Shown here piece after piece: positions 1 to 7,781 of a stretch of DNA of 64,000 nt. The stretch comes from CAJQQY01 sp045104975 (GTDB lineage Bacteria > Bacteroidota > Bacteroidia > Chitinophagales > Saprospiraceae): NCBI GenBank assembly GCA_045104975.1, contig JBGCCY010000009.1, positions 1 to 64,000 on the forward strand. The letters are read 5' to 3'. A program made the translations under genes and the position numbers. The notes beneath the pieces were generated by a model. It did no database searches. It was not told the DNA's origin and saw only the letters and a list, made by a program, of their open reading frames with translations. Positions within the stretch are counted from its first letter, which is position 1. Each line of letters opens with the position of its first letter.

Positions 1-24
1 ATGAAGCGTAGATTACTATTAAAA

Positions 25-57
25 TTAACCATTGACAGTTAACCATTCACCATTAAT
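25..57. repeat. TTAACCATT-type intergenic word repeat
   Basis: TTAACCATT/TTCACCATT words recur here with slight variation. The same vocabulary appears at about 26877-26913 and 30674-30758. It is noncoding and lies just before a -7 box. Confidence 0.45.
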
Positions 58-60
58 ACC

Positions 61-68
61 TATCTTTG
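61..68 (+). promoter_or_regulatory. Bacteroidota -7 box TATCTTTG
   Basis: TATCTTTG fits the Bacteroidota -7 consensus TAnnTTTG and lies 31 bases before the ATG at 100. No clear -33 TTG is seen at the usual spacing, so the call rests on the -7 box alone. Confidence 0.5.
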
Positions 69-99
69 CATTAGATTTTCAATTGAAAATAAGAATATC

Positions 100-378
100 A
101 TGAAAAATAAATTTTTAAAATATTGTTCTCTTTTTGCTTTAGCCTTCGTATTGAATATGACCTCAGTCAATGTTGTTGAAGCTCAATGTCCAATGTGTAA
201 ATTATCTGCTGAGCAAAATTTAAAAGATGGTGGAACAGCAGGAAAAGGATTGAATGCTGGAATATTGTATATGTTTTCCGCTCCATATTTGTTAGTAGGA
301 GGGATCGCTTATTTTTGGTGGATCAATCGGAAACAAGAAGAAGATGATGATGAATTTGGAGGATTTTCCAATAATTAA
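100..378 (+). CDS. Small exported membrane protein with CPMC motif
   Basis: This 92-aa protein has a signal-peptide-like N-terminus (residues 1-29), then immediately a Cys-Pro-Met-Cys motif (C30, C33), a Gly-rich stretch, one membrane segment (about 52-76) ending in aromatic residues, and an acidic tail (EEDDDE). The two cysteines should face the periplasm if the signal is cleaved, which would suit a metal or thiol role. I recognise the general type of small Bacteroidota membrane protein but cannot name a family, so the function is unknown. It stands alone, with a -7 box upstream and a strong terminator directly downstream. Confidence 0.75.
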   Translation: MKNKFLKYCSLFALAFVLNMTSVNVVEAQCPMCKLSAEQNLKDGGTAGKGLNAGILYMFSAPYLLVGGIAYFWWINRKQEEDDDEFGGFSNN

Positions 379-400
379 AACGTTAGTCGTTTTAGAAAAG

Positions 401-440
401 ATGCCTTCCAGTACATTGTAACTGGAAGGCATTTCTTTTT
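401..440 (+). terminator. Rho-independent terminator
   Basis: A perfect 12-bp stem (401-412 with 421-432), an 8-base loop and a T-rich tail (433-440) lie 22 bases after the stop codon at 378. Confidence 0.9.
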
Positions 441-441
441 G

Positions 442-558
442 AATATCTAACCCAATAAAGAATCAATATCCAATAAGAAATATCCAATGTCCAATTACAA
501 ACCGAAGCTATTCCGTAAAGTTTGGAGATTGGTTATTCCTTGTTGGGTGTTGGTTATT
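442..558. repeat. Imperfect inverted repeat of AATATCCAA words
   Basis: The left arm (442-473) is approximately the reverse complement of the right arm (529-558). The sequence between is built from AATATCCAA/CCAATGTCCAA words. It fills the gap between convergent genes. Confidence 0.5.
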
Positions 559-560
559 CA

Positions 561-1274
561 TCATGCTCTAGGTCTAGAATAACCTTTGTTCAATGGAATT
601 AAAAATCCTGTAGTTAGTGCAAAGTTTTTATTTTTAAAATCTAAATCGATCACCGGAATATTATCTAATTTGTTAAATCCATGTGTGTATCTAGCATCCA
701 CAAATAATTTTGTAGCACCCAGATTAACTGTTCCTCCTGCTCCAATAGATGCGCCAATATCGAATTTAGAAATATTCAAATCATCAAAATCAAATTTCCG
801 ATCAATGACATTGAAGTCGATAATAAAATTAGCAGCAGTCCTGAATCGACCACCTGAAGCGTAACTCATCGTTGGTCCAGCGGTAACATAGCCACCTACT
901 TTTCCATTTCCAAAATTGTATTTTGCCAAAATAGGTACTTCGATATAATTTAAATCAGTTGTTACTTTTACGCCAACAGGTAAAGGAATATTTGCTAATT
1001 CTAAAGGGATTCCCTCATTAATGATAAATCCTTTTTTTGTATAATTTGCTTCTGTTTGAATGGCAAAACCATTTTTAATTCCAAATTCAGCAACTGCTCC
1101 TACGGTAAAAGATTTGTTGGTCTGTGCATCAGGAATGTTAATGATCCCAATCTCCGGGAGTGTAATATTTGCAAAATTTACCCCACCTTTTAATCCCAAA
1201 GAAACTTGAGCAAAAGTAAGCGTAACTAATAAAAGTGCGAATGTTGTTGTGATAATTCTTTTTGCCGTATTCAT
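561..1274 (-). CDS. Porin-family outer-membrane beta-barrel protein
   Basis: The 237-aa product has a cleavable signal peptide (1-22, ending TFAQ) followed by LGLKGGVNFANI, the typical opening of small PorT/OMP_b-brl barrels of Bacteroidota. Alternating hydrophobic strands with Gly/aromatic turns follow (QTEANYTKKGF, VPILAKYNFG, DARYTHGFNKL) up to a final strand ending in GFLIPL plus a short tail. An 8-stranded barrel in the outer membrane is likely; the cargo or partner is unknown. The gene is monocistronic, and the terminator at 401-440 lies beyond its 3' end. Confidence 0.8.
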   Translation of the reverse strand: MNTAKRIITTTFALLLVTLTFAQVSLGLKGGVNFANITLPEIGIINIPDAQTNKSFTVGAVAEFGIKNGFAIQTEANYTKKGFIINEGIPLELANIPLPVGVKVTTDLNYIEVPILAKYNFGNGKVGGYVTAGPTMSYASGGRFRTAANFIIDFNVIDRKFDFDDLNISKFDIGASIGAGGTVNLGATKLFVDARYTHGFNKLDNIPVIDLDFKNKNFALTTGFLIPLNKGYSRPRA

Positions 1275-1588
1275 AATTCGTAAGATTTTAGTTTGTTAAT
1301 CGAAATGTATCTTCTATGTTTTCTTTGGATGATATAACGGCAAGATGCAGGTATAAATCTGTTAATTGGAGTTAAGTACATGATAAGGTTTTATTAAAAA
1401 AAAAGAGAATGCGAGGTGGAAGGGGTAAAAGAAGTTAAAATGGTTCTAAACTAACATAGGAGTATTTATTCTAAATAATAATATTTAAGAATGAGCTGAG
1501 ATGATGCGAACAAATTGAACCCAATTAGGTTACAAGTGAGAAACCAGTAGATCTTGAATCCTTAGTATTACTTACTTAATAAATTTTC
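1275..1588. other. Intergenic region between divergent genes
   Basis: This AT-rich 314-bp spacer holds no plausible reading frame. It must carry promoters for both flanking genes. A stretch at 1457-1550 has fragments resembling a TPP riboswitch, which I rejected. Confidence 0.6.
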
Positions 1589-1596
1589 TATATTTG
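1589..1596 (+). promoter_or_regulatory. Bacteroidota -7 box TATATTTG
   Basis: TATATTTG matches TAnnTTTG and ends 12 bases before the preferred ATG at 1609. It overlaps the alternative TTG start at 1594, which argues for the downstream ATG. The transcript would have a very short leader. Confidence 0.4.
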
Positions 1597-1608
1597 AATA
1601 AAAAACCG

Positions 1609-2424
1609 ATGAGACATCCAATACTTATTTTTTTTGTGGTTTTATTATCATTAATATCCTGTAATTCTAATGAGCCATCATCTGGAGAAACAGCAAATGA
1701 AGCTGCAACTGATCTAGCTTCAGAAGTAGAAGTGGAGAAAGAAATACAAGTGCAGGCGCAGCAATCAGAACCACCAAAAGAAATACTACCTGAACTTACA
1801 GATGAAGAAATTTGGGGAATTGGCTTACTCCAATTACCTTATGAGGGTAAGATGTTGTTTAAATTATATGATGCTCCCAATGGAAATAAAAATGGAACTT
1901 TGGGGATGGAAGAAAAAGAGGAGGGACCTTCTTCCCAAGTATGGAGAAATACAGAAGGGATTTGGTTGACCACACCTGAAAGGGCAATTATGGAATATGA
2001 TTATGAGATAGACGGTTTTATTGTACTTCAAGAAAAGGATAGTTTTATACAAATCTTACCTTTTGATGGCGGTGAAGAAAGTTGGGCATCCATAGCGGAA
2101 ATTGAAAAAGAAGGAGCGAAGTATCAATCTTGGAAAGATTTTATGATTACGTCAAATCGAAATTTTTTTACTTCAGATTATGGAATGAATCTTCGAGTTA
2201 GTCCAACAATTGAAGCTGAAAAAATTCTAACGGTAAAGGGAGACCAATTTGAAATAAAACTAACAGGAAAAACGGAAGGACTATGGGGAGAGGTTATGGT
2301 TGAAGAATATGATTCCGACTATTGCTCTTCTCCACGTAATTTAGTTAAGGAACATCGAGGATGGCTTAAGTTATTGGATGATAAAGGATTTCCTAATCTT
2401 TGGTATTACACGAGAGGATGCTGA
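1609..2424 (+). CDS. Lipoprotein with SH3-like C-terminal domain
   Basis: The N-terminus is a lipoprotein signal with the box LISC followed by a Ser/Glu-rich linker, so the mature protein is a lipid-anchored envelope protein. The middle is unassigned. The last third reads like a bacterial SH3 module: MNLRVSPTIEAEKILTV, then LWGEV and GWLKLL, the usual strand order of SH3b domains that often bind cell wall or ligands. I chose ATG 1609 over TTG 1594 because it gives a compact signal peptide and leaves the -7 box outside the gene. The gene is monocistronic. The binding partner is unknown. Confidence 0.7.
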   Translation: MRHPILIFFVVLLSLISCNSNEPSSGETANEAATDLASEVEVEKEIQVQAQQSEPPKEILPELTDEEIWGIGLLQLPYEGKMLFKLYDAPNGNKNGTLGMEEKEEGPSSQVWRNTEGIWLTTPERAIMEYDYEIDGFIVLQEKDSFIQILPFDGGEESWASIAEIEKEGAKYQSWKDFMITSNRNFFTSDYGMNLRVSPTIEAEKILTVKGDQFEIKLTGKTEGLWGEVMVEEYDSDYCSSPRNLVKEHRGWLKLLDDKGFPNLWYYTRGC

Positions 2425-2584
2425 TGAAATAGCATTAAGTATTCCTCGCTGGATCTTTCTCTTGTGAATAATTATTTGCGAAGCGGTAAAAGGAAAGATA
2501 ATGCAGAGTTGAAAATTAGAAACAATAGATCAAAGACAAAACTAGTGGTAAGGAATTTCCACTATCGTTAACTATCAAAGTAAA

Positions 2585-3487
2585 ATGAAAATAAAAGGTT
2601 ATCAACTAATATCAGAATATGTTCAAATTGCTTTGGGAATTATACTAGCCAGCGTTGGACTTAAAGCATTTTTATTACCCAATGGATTTTTAGATGGAGG
2701 AGTTACAGGGATAGCCATTCTAATTAATACTCAATGGGAGGTTAATGTATCCTATTTATTAATTGTACTAAGTCTTCCTTTTTTGTTATTGGCTTATTTT
2801 ACCCTATCCAAACGAATCCTAATTAAATCAATTGTAAGCATTATTGGCTTGGCTATCTTTATTGAATTTGAAACTTTTGCACCGATTACAGAAGATAAAT
2901 TATTGATTTCTATATTTGGAGGATTGCTAGTTGGTTTGGGTTTAGGGATTACTATTCGCAATGGTGCGGTGCTAGATGGTGCAGAGATTTTAGGTGTGTT
3001 TTTAAATGATCGTTTTAATCTTCCTATCGGTCAAGTAATTCTATTTTTTAATGTCATACTGTTTGGGATAACAGCGTTTGTGCTATCTGTGGAAGTTGCA
3101 TTGTATTCCATCTTAACTTACATCGTCACAGCAAAGGTGACGGATTTTGTGATTGAAGGATTTGAAGATTTTATAGGAGTTATGATTGTCTCCCCACGTT
3201 ATCGAGAAATAGAAAAAAATATTATCGAAAAAGTTGGTGCTGGAATGACGCTTTACAAAGGAGAAAAAGGATATGGAAATAAGGGGCAACTTAAAGAATT
3301 CATGATTATCCATACGGTAGTTAATCGAATAGATATTCGTAAAGTTCATCGCGTAATTGACGAGATAGATGAAAATGCTTTTGTTGTAGAGTACGATGTC
3401 AATAATATAAAAGGAGGTGTTTTGAGAAGATATTTAGATCGGAAAAAACAAAGGAAATTAGCACCTACTTTATTTTCTAATGAATGA
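2585..3487 (+). CDS. YitT family membrane protein
   Basis: The 300-aa protein has about five hydrophobic segments in its first 200 residues, opening with LGIILASVGLKAFLLPNGFLDGGVTGIAI, split here as the family signature GFLDGGVTGIA, and GLGLGITIRNGAVLDGAEIL. The C-terminal about 80 residues form the soluble DUF2179 domain (GMTLYKGEKGYGNKGQ, then a HTVVNRIDI strand). This is the YitT/DUF161 architecture: an inner-membrane protein of unresolved transport role with a cytoplasmic ligand-binding tail. Length and domain order are normal. The gene stands alone. Confidence 0.88.
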   Translation: MKIKGYQLISEYVQIALGIILASVGLKAFLLPNGFLDGGVTGIAILINTQWEVNVSYLLIVLSLPFLLLAYFTLSKRILIKSIVSIIGLAIFIEFETFAPITEDKLLISIFGGLLVGLGLGITIRNGAVLDGAEILGVFLNDRFNLPIGQVILFFNVILFGITAFVLSVEVALYSILTYIVTAKVTDFVIEGFEDFIGVMIVSPRYREIEKNIIEKVGAGMTLYKGEKGYGNKGQLKEFMIIHTVVNRIDIRKVHRVIDEIDENAFVVEYDVNNIKGGVLRRYLDRKKQRKLAPTLFSNE

Positions 3488-3708
3488 TTTACTATCGTCC
3501 ACTTTTTTAAGATTTACAAGATTTCTTTGAAAGACTAGACTAAGCTTTGCTAAAGTCAACTCGCAGGTTTAGCAAATTTTACTATTCCTAAAGATGTCTA
3601 ATTCGTTTTAATAAAATTTGAATTGGAAGAAAGGTGCGGAATAAGTATTTGATCACCTGTTGGAAGAAAAAGTGTTAATGGAAATGTTTTGAAATAGGAG
3701 AGGGTTTT

Positions 3709-4215
3709 TTACTTTTTGTAATAAAATTTTTCAGGTAATCTTTTTCCTGTGCTTTTATTTTTTTTGATAGAAAAATATTGCATATAATCAAACCTGACTA
3801 TTTCTACTTTTTCTCCATGCTTATTCTCAAAATGATAAATCACTCCTTCACCACCGATTTTTTCCCCTGTATTTTTCTTTCTAAAAAAGAAAACGGTTTC
3901 AAATACCCTTTGGAAAGCGTAGGTTTTATTTTCAAAATGTAAAAATATTTTATCTCCTTTTTGTTTGAGAGAAAAACCTTTTCCTTTGATCTCATTATTA
4001 TTTAAAAACTCAATTTCAATTGGTTTTGCATCTAAGCTGTAACTTCCTTTCATCCAAAGAAAATCACTAATTCTAGTCTCTTTAGGATTAGAAAAAATGG
4101 TGGATTGATCTATACTTTGGTTGGACAATTGAGCACCAAACTCAAAAGTTGAAAGATTAGGAGTAGCGAAAAATAAAACAATAATAAAAATAACTGGCTG
4201 AATTACCATCTTCAT
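3709..4215 (-). CDS. Exported protein of unknown function
   Basis: This 168-aa product begins with a hydrophobic signal-like segment (about 5-22) and continues as a strand-rich, Lys-rich polypeptide (KGEGFSLKQKGDKIFLHFEN type alternation). The C-terminus is strongly basic. No family is recognised. It is probably periplasmic and the gene is solitary. Convergent orientation with the YitT gene leaves a 221-bp spacer in which I see no strong terminator. Confidence 0.6.
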   Translation of the reverse strand: MKMVIQPVIFIIVLFFATPNLSTFEFGAQLSNQSIDQSTIFSNPKETRISDFLWMKGSYSLDAKPIEIEFLNNNEIKGKGFSLKQKGDKIFLHFENKTYAFQRVFETVFFFRKKNTGEKIGGEGVIYHFENKHGEKVEIVRFDYMQYFSIKKNKSTGKRLPEKFYYKK

Positions 4216-4421
4216 GAGGGATGATTAATGATTGATAATAAGTGCGGGGTCAAAGGTAAATAAAATAAAAATTTTAACACAGCTTATTTTACTTTTGAAA
4301 TAGAAAAAATCATCGGGAGGCTCTGATTTGAAATGCGATCTTTTTGCTTATTAATTGTTGGTCTTGACATCAGATTTTATCTGTTGGTTTGACCTATAAC
4401 ACTATTAATTGCACTAATTTT

Positions 4422-4940
4422 TTAGGTCAGCAATTCAGCAATAAGTTTTAATAAAAAAGTTTCTCGTTCAATGGACATTCCTTTTTTATCGCTAGTAGCC
4501 ATTGTTTTTTGATTATGGTTAATGGCTTCATGAATATTAACCCAACTAGCTTTCATGCCATTTTTTATTTCATAAGACTCTAGATTTGAGCTACCAAGAT
4601 TTTGATTAACTTCACAGGTATAGCAATAAGAAATCATATGTTGTATGTCAAAGTCAGACTTATACCATGGCCTATATTCTTCGTAAACACCAAAGGGTTT
4701 TATATTTTTAATATCCTCGGCTCCAGTTTCTTCACTAAGCTCTCGGATCATTCCTTCGATTTTATCTTCATTCAAATCTAAGCCTCCACCAGGGAGACTA
4801 TAGTCTTCATAGCGCTTGGTATAAAGTAGTAAAATGGAATTGTTTTGAATGGCGATAGCTCTGGTGGCTAGTCTGGTGAAAATAGATTTATTTTCTAAAG
4901 TCTCTATGTCTGGATGATAATGTGTTTTTAAAATTTGCAT
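4422..4940 (-). CDS. NUDIX hydrolase
   Basis: A complete Nudix box is visible at residues 52-74: G, five residues, E58, seven residues, then RELSEETGA with the metal-binding glutamates E67, E70 and E71. The preceding ILLLYTKRYEDYSLPGG is the usual strand before the box. The 172-aa length fits a single-domain cytoplasmic Nudix pyrophosphohydrolase acting on a nucleoside-diphosphate-linked substrate; which one cannot be told. It is monocistronic with a good -7 box upstream. Confidence 0.92.
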   Translation of the reverse strand: MQILKTHYHPDIETLENKSIFTRLATRAIAIQNNSILLLYTKRYEDYSLPGGGLDLNEDKIEGMIRELSEETGAEDIKNIKPFGVYEEYRPWYKSDFDIQHMISYCYTCEVNQNLGSSNLESYEIKNGMKASWVNIHEAINHNQKTMATSDKKGMSIERETFLLKLIAELLT

Positions 4941-4961
4941 TTAGGAATTCTATATTTTTTG

Positions 4962-4969
4962 CAAATATA
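4962..4969 (-). promoter_or_regulatory. -7 box for the NUDIX gene
   Basis: On the minus strand this reads TATATTTG, matching TAnnTTTG, 21 bases before the ATG at 4940. Confidence 0.5.
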
Positions 4970-5055
4970 GAATAAACTAGATCAGTAAATAACATTCAGT
5001 AATGAAAATGAAGGAGCTAAAATAGGAAAGTAAATTCCTCGTTTCTACAAGCAAT

Positions 5056-5799
5056 TTATTCTTCAGGTAAACGCCGATCTTCGATCCCTAAATATTTTTC
5101 TAATTCAAGTTCAAGGTATCTAGCTTTGTTTCTAGTATCAATATATGGAATGAGTTTTTTATGTTTTTGACCTTCTGGAGTATTGAGTACCACATAAAGA
5201 CTATAATAATTGGAGGCAATAGTTTTGGTATAGAATTGTTCAATCTCTTCGGTAACAGCTACTTTATCCGTGATCAAATTTTTAGGACGATATTGGATGG
5301 TTAAAAATTTCTTATCAATGATGGTATATATTTTTTCATTTGCCTTATTCCAATATTTATAAAAAAAGAAGAGTGCGAAACCTAGTATACCAGTTGACCA
5401 AAAAATTGGAATACCTTTGTCTAAATGTACCAAATAAGCTAACCCCGCAATAAATGCCATTCCAATAGCCATAGCAATCCACCCTCCACCTGTAGGTTGT
5501 TCCATGGTCAATTCTAGTTCATCATGGAAATAATTTTTTTCGATACCAACAGGCCTAACCACAATTTCCTGCTCAACCTTTTCATTGGCCAGCGCTAGAT
5601 CTTTGACATCTTGATTAAAAGAGTACACCGTAGCGCAACTTCCACATTTAGCAATTTTATCATGGATATTAATATGATCAATAACAGGAACGGCATTGCA
5701 GGACGGACAATTAATAGGAATGATATTCTCTTTTGTCGTAGGAAATGTTCGATCTATTTGCTTCAGCTTTAATTTTGATAATCCTTCTTTTTCTTCCAT
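5056..5799 (-). CDS. Zinc-ribbon two-TM membrane protein
   Basis: The N-terminal region holds a zinc ribbon, CPSC (C31, C34) and CGSC (C52, C55). Two adjacent membrane helices follow (about 104-126 and 129-150), then a charged cytoplasmic domain with a strand pattern (KIYTIIDKKFLTIQYR). Topology suggests both ends lie in the cytoplasm. No named family is recognised. It sits 54 bases downstream of the sigma-factor operon in the same direction, so read-through co-expression is possible but not shown. Confidence 0.7.
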   Translation of the reverse strand: MEEKEGLSKLKLKQIDRTFPTTKENIIPINCPSCNAVPVIDHINIHDKIAKCGSCATVYSFNQDVKDLALANEKVEQEIVVRPVGIEKNYFHDELELTMEQPTGGGWIAMAIGMAFIAGLAYLVHLDKGIPIFWSTGILGFALFFFYKYWNKANEKIYTIIDKKFLTIQYRPKNLITDKVAVTEEIEQFYTKTIASNYYSLYVVLNTPEGQKHKKLIPYIDTRNKARYLELELEKYLGIEDRRLPEE

Positions 5800-5853
5800 T
5801 TTGTTGTCTATTTATTCGCTTAAATATACAACTATATGAATAATTTTTGAAAA

Positions 5854-7218
5854 TTAAAACCATTTCTTTAAGCCAACTTGCAGGCTCCCAATTTTTCTTT
5901 TTTCAAAAAAATCGCTGTTGTTTTGGAAGGAATTATTAAGCGAACCACTTGCTTGGATACCTAAAGATGCTTCCCAATTTTTGTTCATCAGGTAATAGAC
6001 TTCGGCCTGAAAGAGTAAATTAGTTACTCCCGCTTTTCGATAATCACTTTGTGATAAATCAGTATAAATATTAGCTGAGTCGTCTTTAAATATGGTTCCA
6101 CTTTTTTGAGAAGATAGGCTATAATTTAATCCTGTGGAAAATGAACTCCCGAATTGATCATTAAATGAAAATTTGCGACCGAAGATTATTTGTGCAAAAG
6201 TATTTGTGCTGTAGTGATAATAAGTTCCTTTCGTGGTAGTCGTTTCTTCGACGATTACTTCTCCTGAAATCAGATTTGTGGTGCCATTTTGTTGATAGAT
6301 TATGCTGATGACCTGATCTGATAAAGATTGAAAATTAGTGGTAACATAGGTATCTTGAAATCTATCTGTTGCGTGAGAGTAGCCTATTCCGATTTCCGCA
6401 AACCAGTTTTGATTAATCATTCTAGATAAATTTAGGGTAACATTCCAACTATCAAGAGCAGTTTCAAAATCATTTCGTCGGTCAACGAGAGATTTTGAAG
6501 TTGGATTAAGTTCCTCTAATTGACGGAATGTTTTGCCATAGGCAGTTTTAAATCCTAGTGCCCAAAGAGGTCTTTTTTTCTTAATGATATTTTTTTTGCG
6601 AGTAGCTACTGAAAGACTCAACATCAACGTAGGGGAGGAGATGGAAAAAAGAGTTATTTCTTTTTTCGGTAAAAAAGGAACCTGAGTAATATTGTTTCTT
6701 AGCTCTTTAAGTTTTGCATGGTTTTCGGTAGCAATATTGGACTGGTTGGTCTTTTTTGAAATTTCAATATTTGCTTCTTTTTTAATTATAACAGTAGGTA
6801 CTATTTTTTCATTATTTACTTTAGTCTGTAAATCGTGGATGATAATTTTACCACCTTTTGTGTTGTTTGAAAGTGTGTTAGTCTTGTTAATTGGTTGCGT
6901 TTGATTGTCAACAGTTTCTTTATGCGTAATATTTTTAAAATCGTTTATTGAAGAAGAGGAAAGAGTCGATTGCTGTTCTATTTTTACAGCATCATTTTTA
7001 GTAACAGTAGAAAAATTGGAAGATACTTGATCAGTATTAAACCAAAGAAGAAAGAGAAGGATTACCGCTGTTGATCCAAACCAAAACCAGATGAAAGGTC
7101 TTTTCTTTTTAACTGGACGAAGGGCTTCTAGCGCAGCCCATTCCGATTCCAGGTTCATTGGAGTAGAGTGATCTTCCAATCTTTTTCTTAACCTATTTTT
7201 GTAATTAGCATCGCTCAT
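5854..7218 (-). CDS. Putative anti-sigma/regulator with TM helix and barrel-like C-terminus
   Basis: This 454-aa protein overlaps the sigma-factor gene by 14 bases, implying translational coupling. Residues 1-40 are charged and predicted cytoplasmic, with helix-forming text LESEWAALEALRP like short anti-sigma N-termini. One strong membrane helix follows (about 41-60), then a Lys/Asn/Thr-rich linker (61-210). A strand-alternating C-terminal half ends in KKWF, as outer-membrane barrels do. I infer an anti-sigma or sigma regulator that may cross the periplasm; no zinc-binding HxxxCxxC motif is present, so assignment rests on position and topology. Confidence 0.65.
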   Translation of the reverse strand: MSDANYKNRLRKRLEDHSTPMNLESEWAALEALRPVKKKRPFIWFWFGSTAVILLFLLWFNTDQVSSNFSTVTKNDAVKIEQQSTLSSSSINDFKNITHKETVDNQTQPINKTNTLSNNTKGGKIIIHDLQTKVNNEKIVPTVIIKKEANIEISKKTNQSNIATENHAKLKELRNNITQVPFLPKKEITLFSISSPTLMLSLSVATRKKNIIKKKRPLWALGFKTAYGKTFRQLEELNPTSKSLVDRRNDFETALDSWNVTLNLSRMINQNWFAEIGIGYSHATDRFQDTYVTTNFQSLSDQVISIIYQQNGTTNLISGEVIVEETTTTKGTYYHYSTNTFAQIIFGRKFSFNDQFGSSFSTGLNYSLSSQKSGTIFKDDSANIYTDLSQSDYRKAGVTNLLFQAEVYYLMNKNWEASLGIQASGSLNNSFQNNSDFFEKRKIGSLQVGLKKWF

Positions 7219-7759
7219 ATTTGACTCCTGTTTTTTTTAAAATAATTTGTCTTAGTAAAATTTTTGCTCGACTATATTGTGATCGAGAAGTCCCGACAGA
7301 AATATTTAATTCCTCTGCTATTTCCTGGTGACGCAATCCCTCAAATACATACAAATTTAAAATAGTTCGATAGCCATTTGGGAGTGCCTGAATACAAAGA
7401 AGTAAGTCATCGATAGAAATTAAATTCTCAATACTATCATTCGAATCTTCAAATACATCTGGTAATATTTCCATGTACACAATGCGGATATTTTTTTTCT
7501 TGTTTTTTAAAATATCCAAAACCTTATTCGTACAAACTTTAAATAACCAACCTTCAAATTCTCCTTTCTCACTTTTGAATTTTTTAATATTTTTGAAAAT
7601 TTGTAAAAAACTTTCTTGCATATAATCTTTAGCTTCTTGTTCGGAGGATGCATACCTTCTGCATATACTCAGGACTTTACCGGCAAAGCGAAAGAAGAGT
7701 TCTTTTTCCGCTTGCCGGTTGCCCTGTTTACATAATCGTATGAGTTCTTCGTTATTCAA
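7205..7759 (-). CDS. ECF-type RNA polymerase sigma factor
   Basis: The 184-aa length and two-region layout are those of an extracytoplasmic-function sigma factor. Region 2 is seen as AKDYMQESFLQIFKNIKKF with GEFEGWLFKVCTNKVLD, and region 4 as LPNGYRTILNLYVFEGL then HQEIAEELNISVGTSRSQ, the helix-turn-helix that reads the -35 element. The start is TTG at 7759, giving the usual opening NNEELIRLCKQG; no in-frame ATG lies between it and the preceding stop. It is the middle gene of a three-gene operon, 22 bases after the lipoprotein gene and overlapping the next one. Confidence 0.93.
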   Translation of the reverse strand: MNNEELIRLCKQGNRQAEKELFFRFAGKVLSICRRYASSEQEAKDYMQESFLQIFKNIKKFKSEKGEFEGWLFKVCTNKVLDILKNKKKNIRIVYMEILPDVFEDSNDSIENLISIDDLLLCIQALPNGYRTILNLYVFEGLRHQEIAEELNISVGTSRSQYSRAKILLRQIILKKTGVKYERC

Positions 7760-7781
7760 GTGATAATAATATCTAAGTTGA

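Noticed and set aside
1..42. Short plus-strand frame starting at base 1 (MKRRLLLKLTIDS)
   Set aside because: It is 13 codons long at the window edge; it could be the end of an upstream gene but cannot be judged.
1457..1550. TPP-riboswitch-like text: GCTGAGATGATGCG, ATTGAACCCAATTAGGTTA, with a possible ATTCT/AGAAT stem in front
   Set aside because: Pieces match the THI box (CUGAGA, GAACC), but the P2 pairing fails and the conserved GCGxAGGGA end is missing. The gene downstream is an SH3-like lipoprotein, not a thiamin gene. An Infernal search with the TPP model would settle it.
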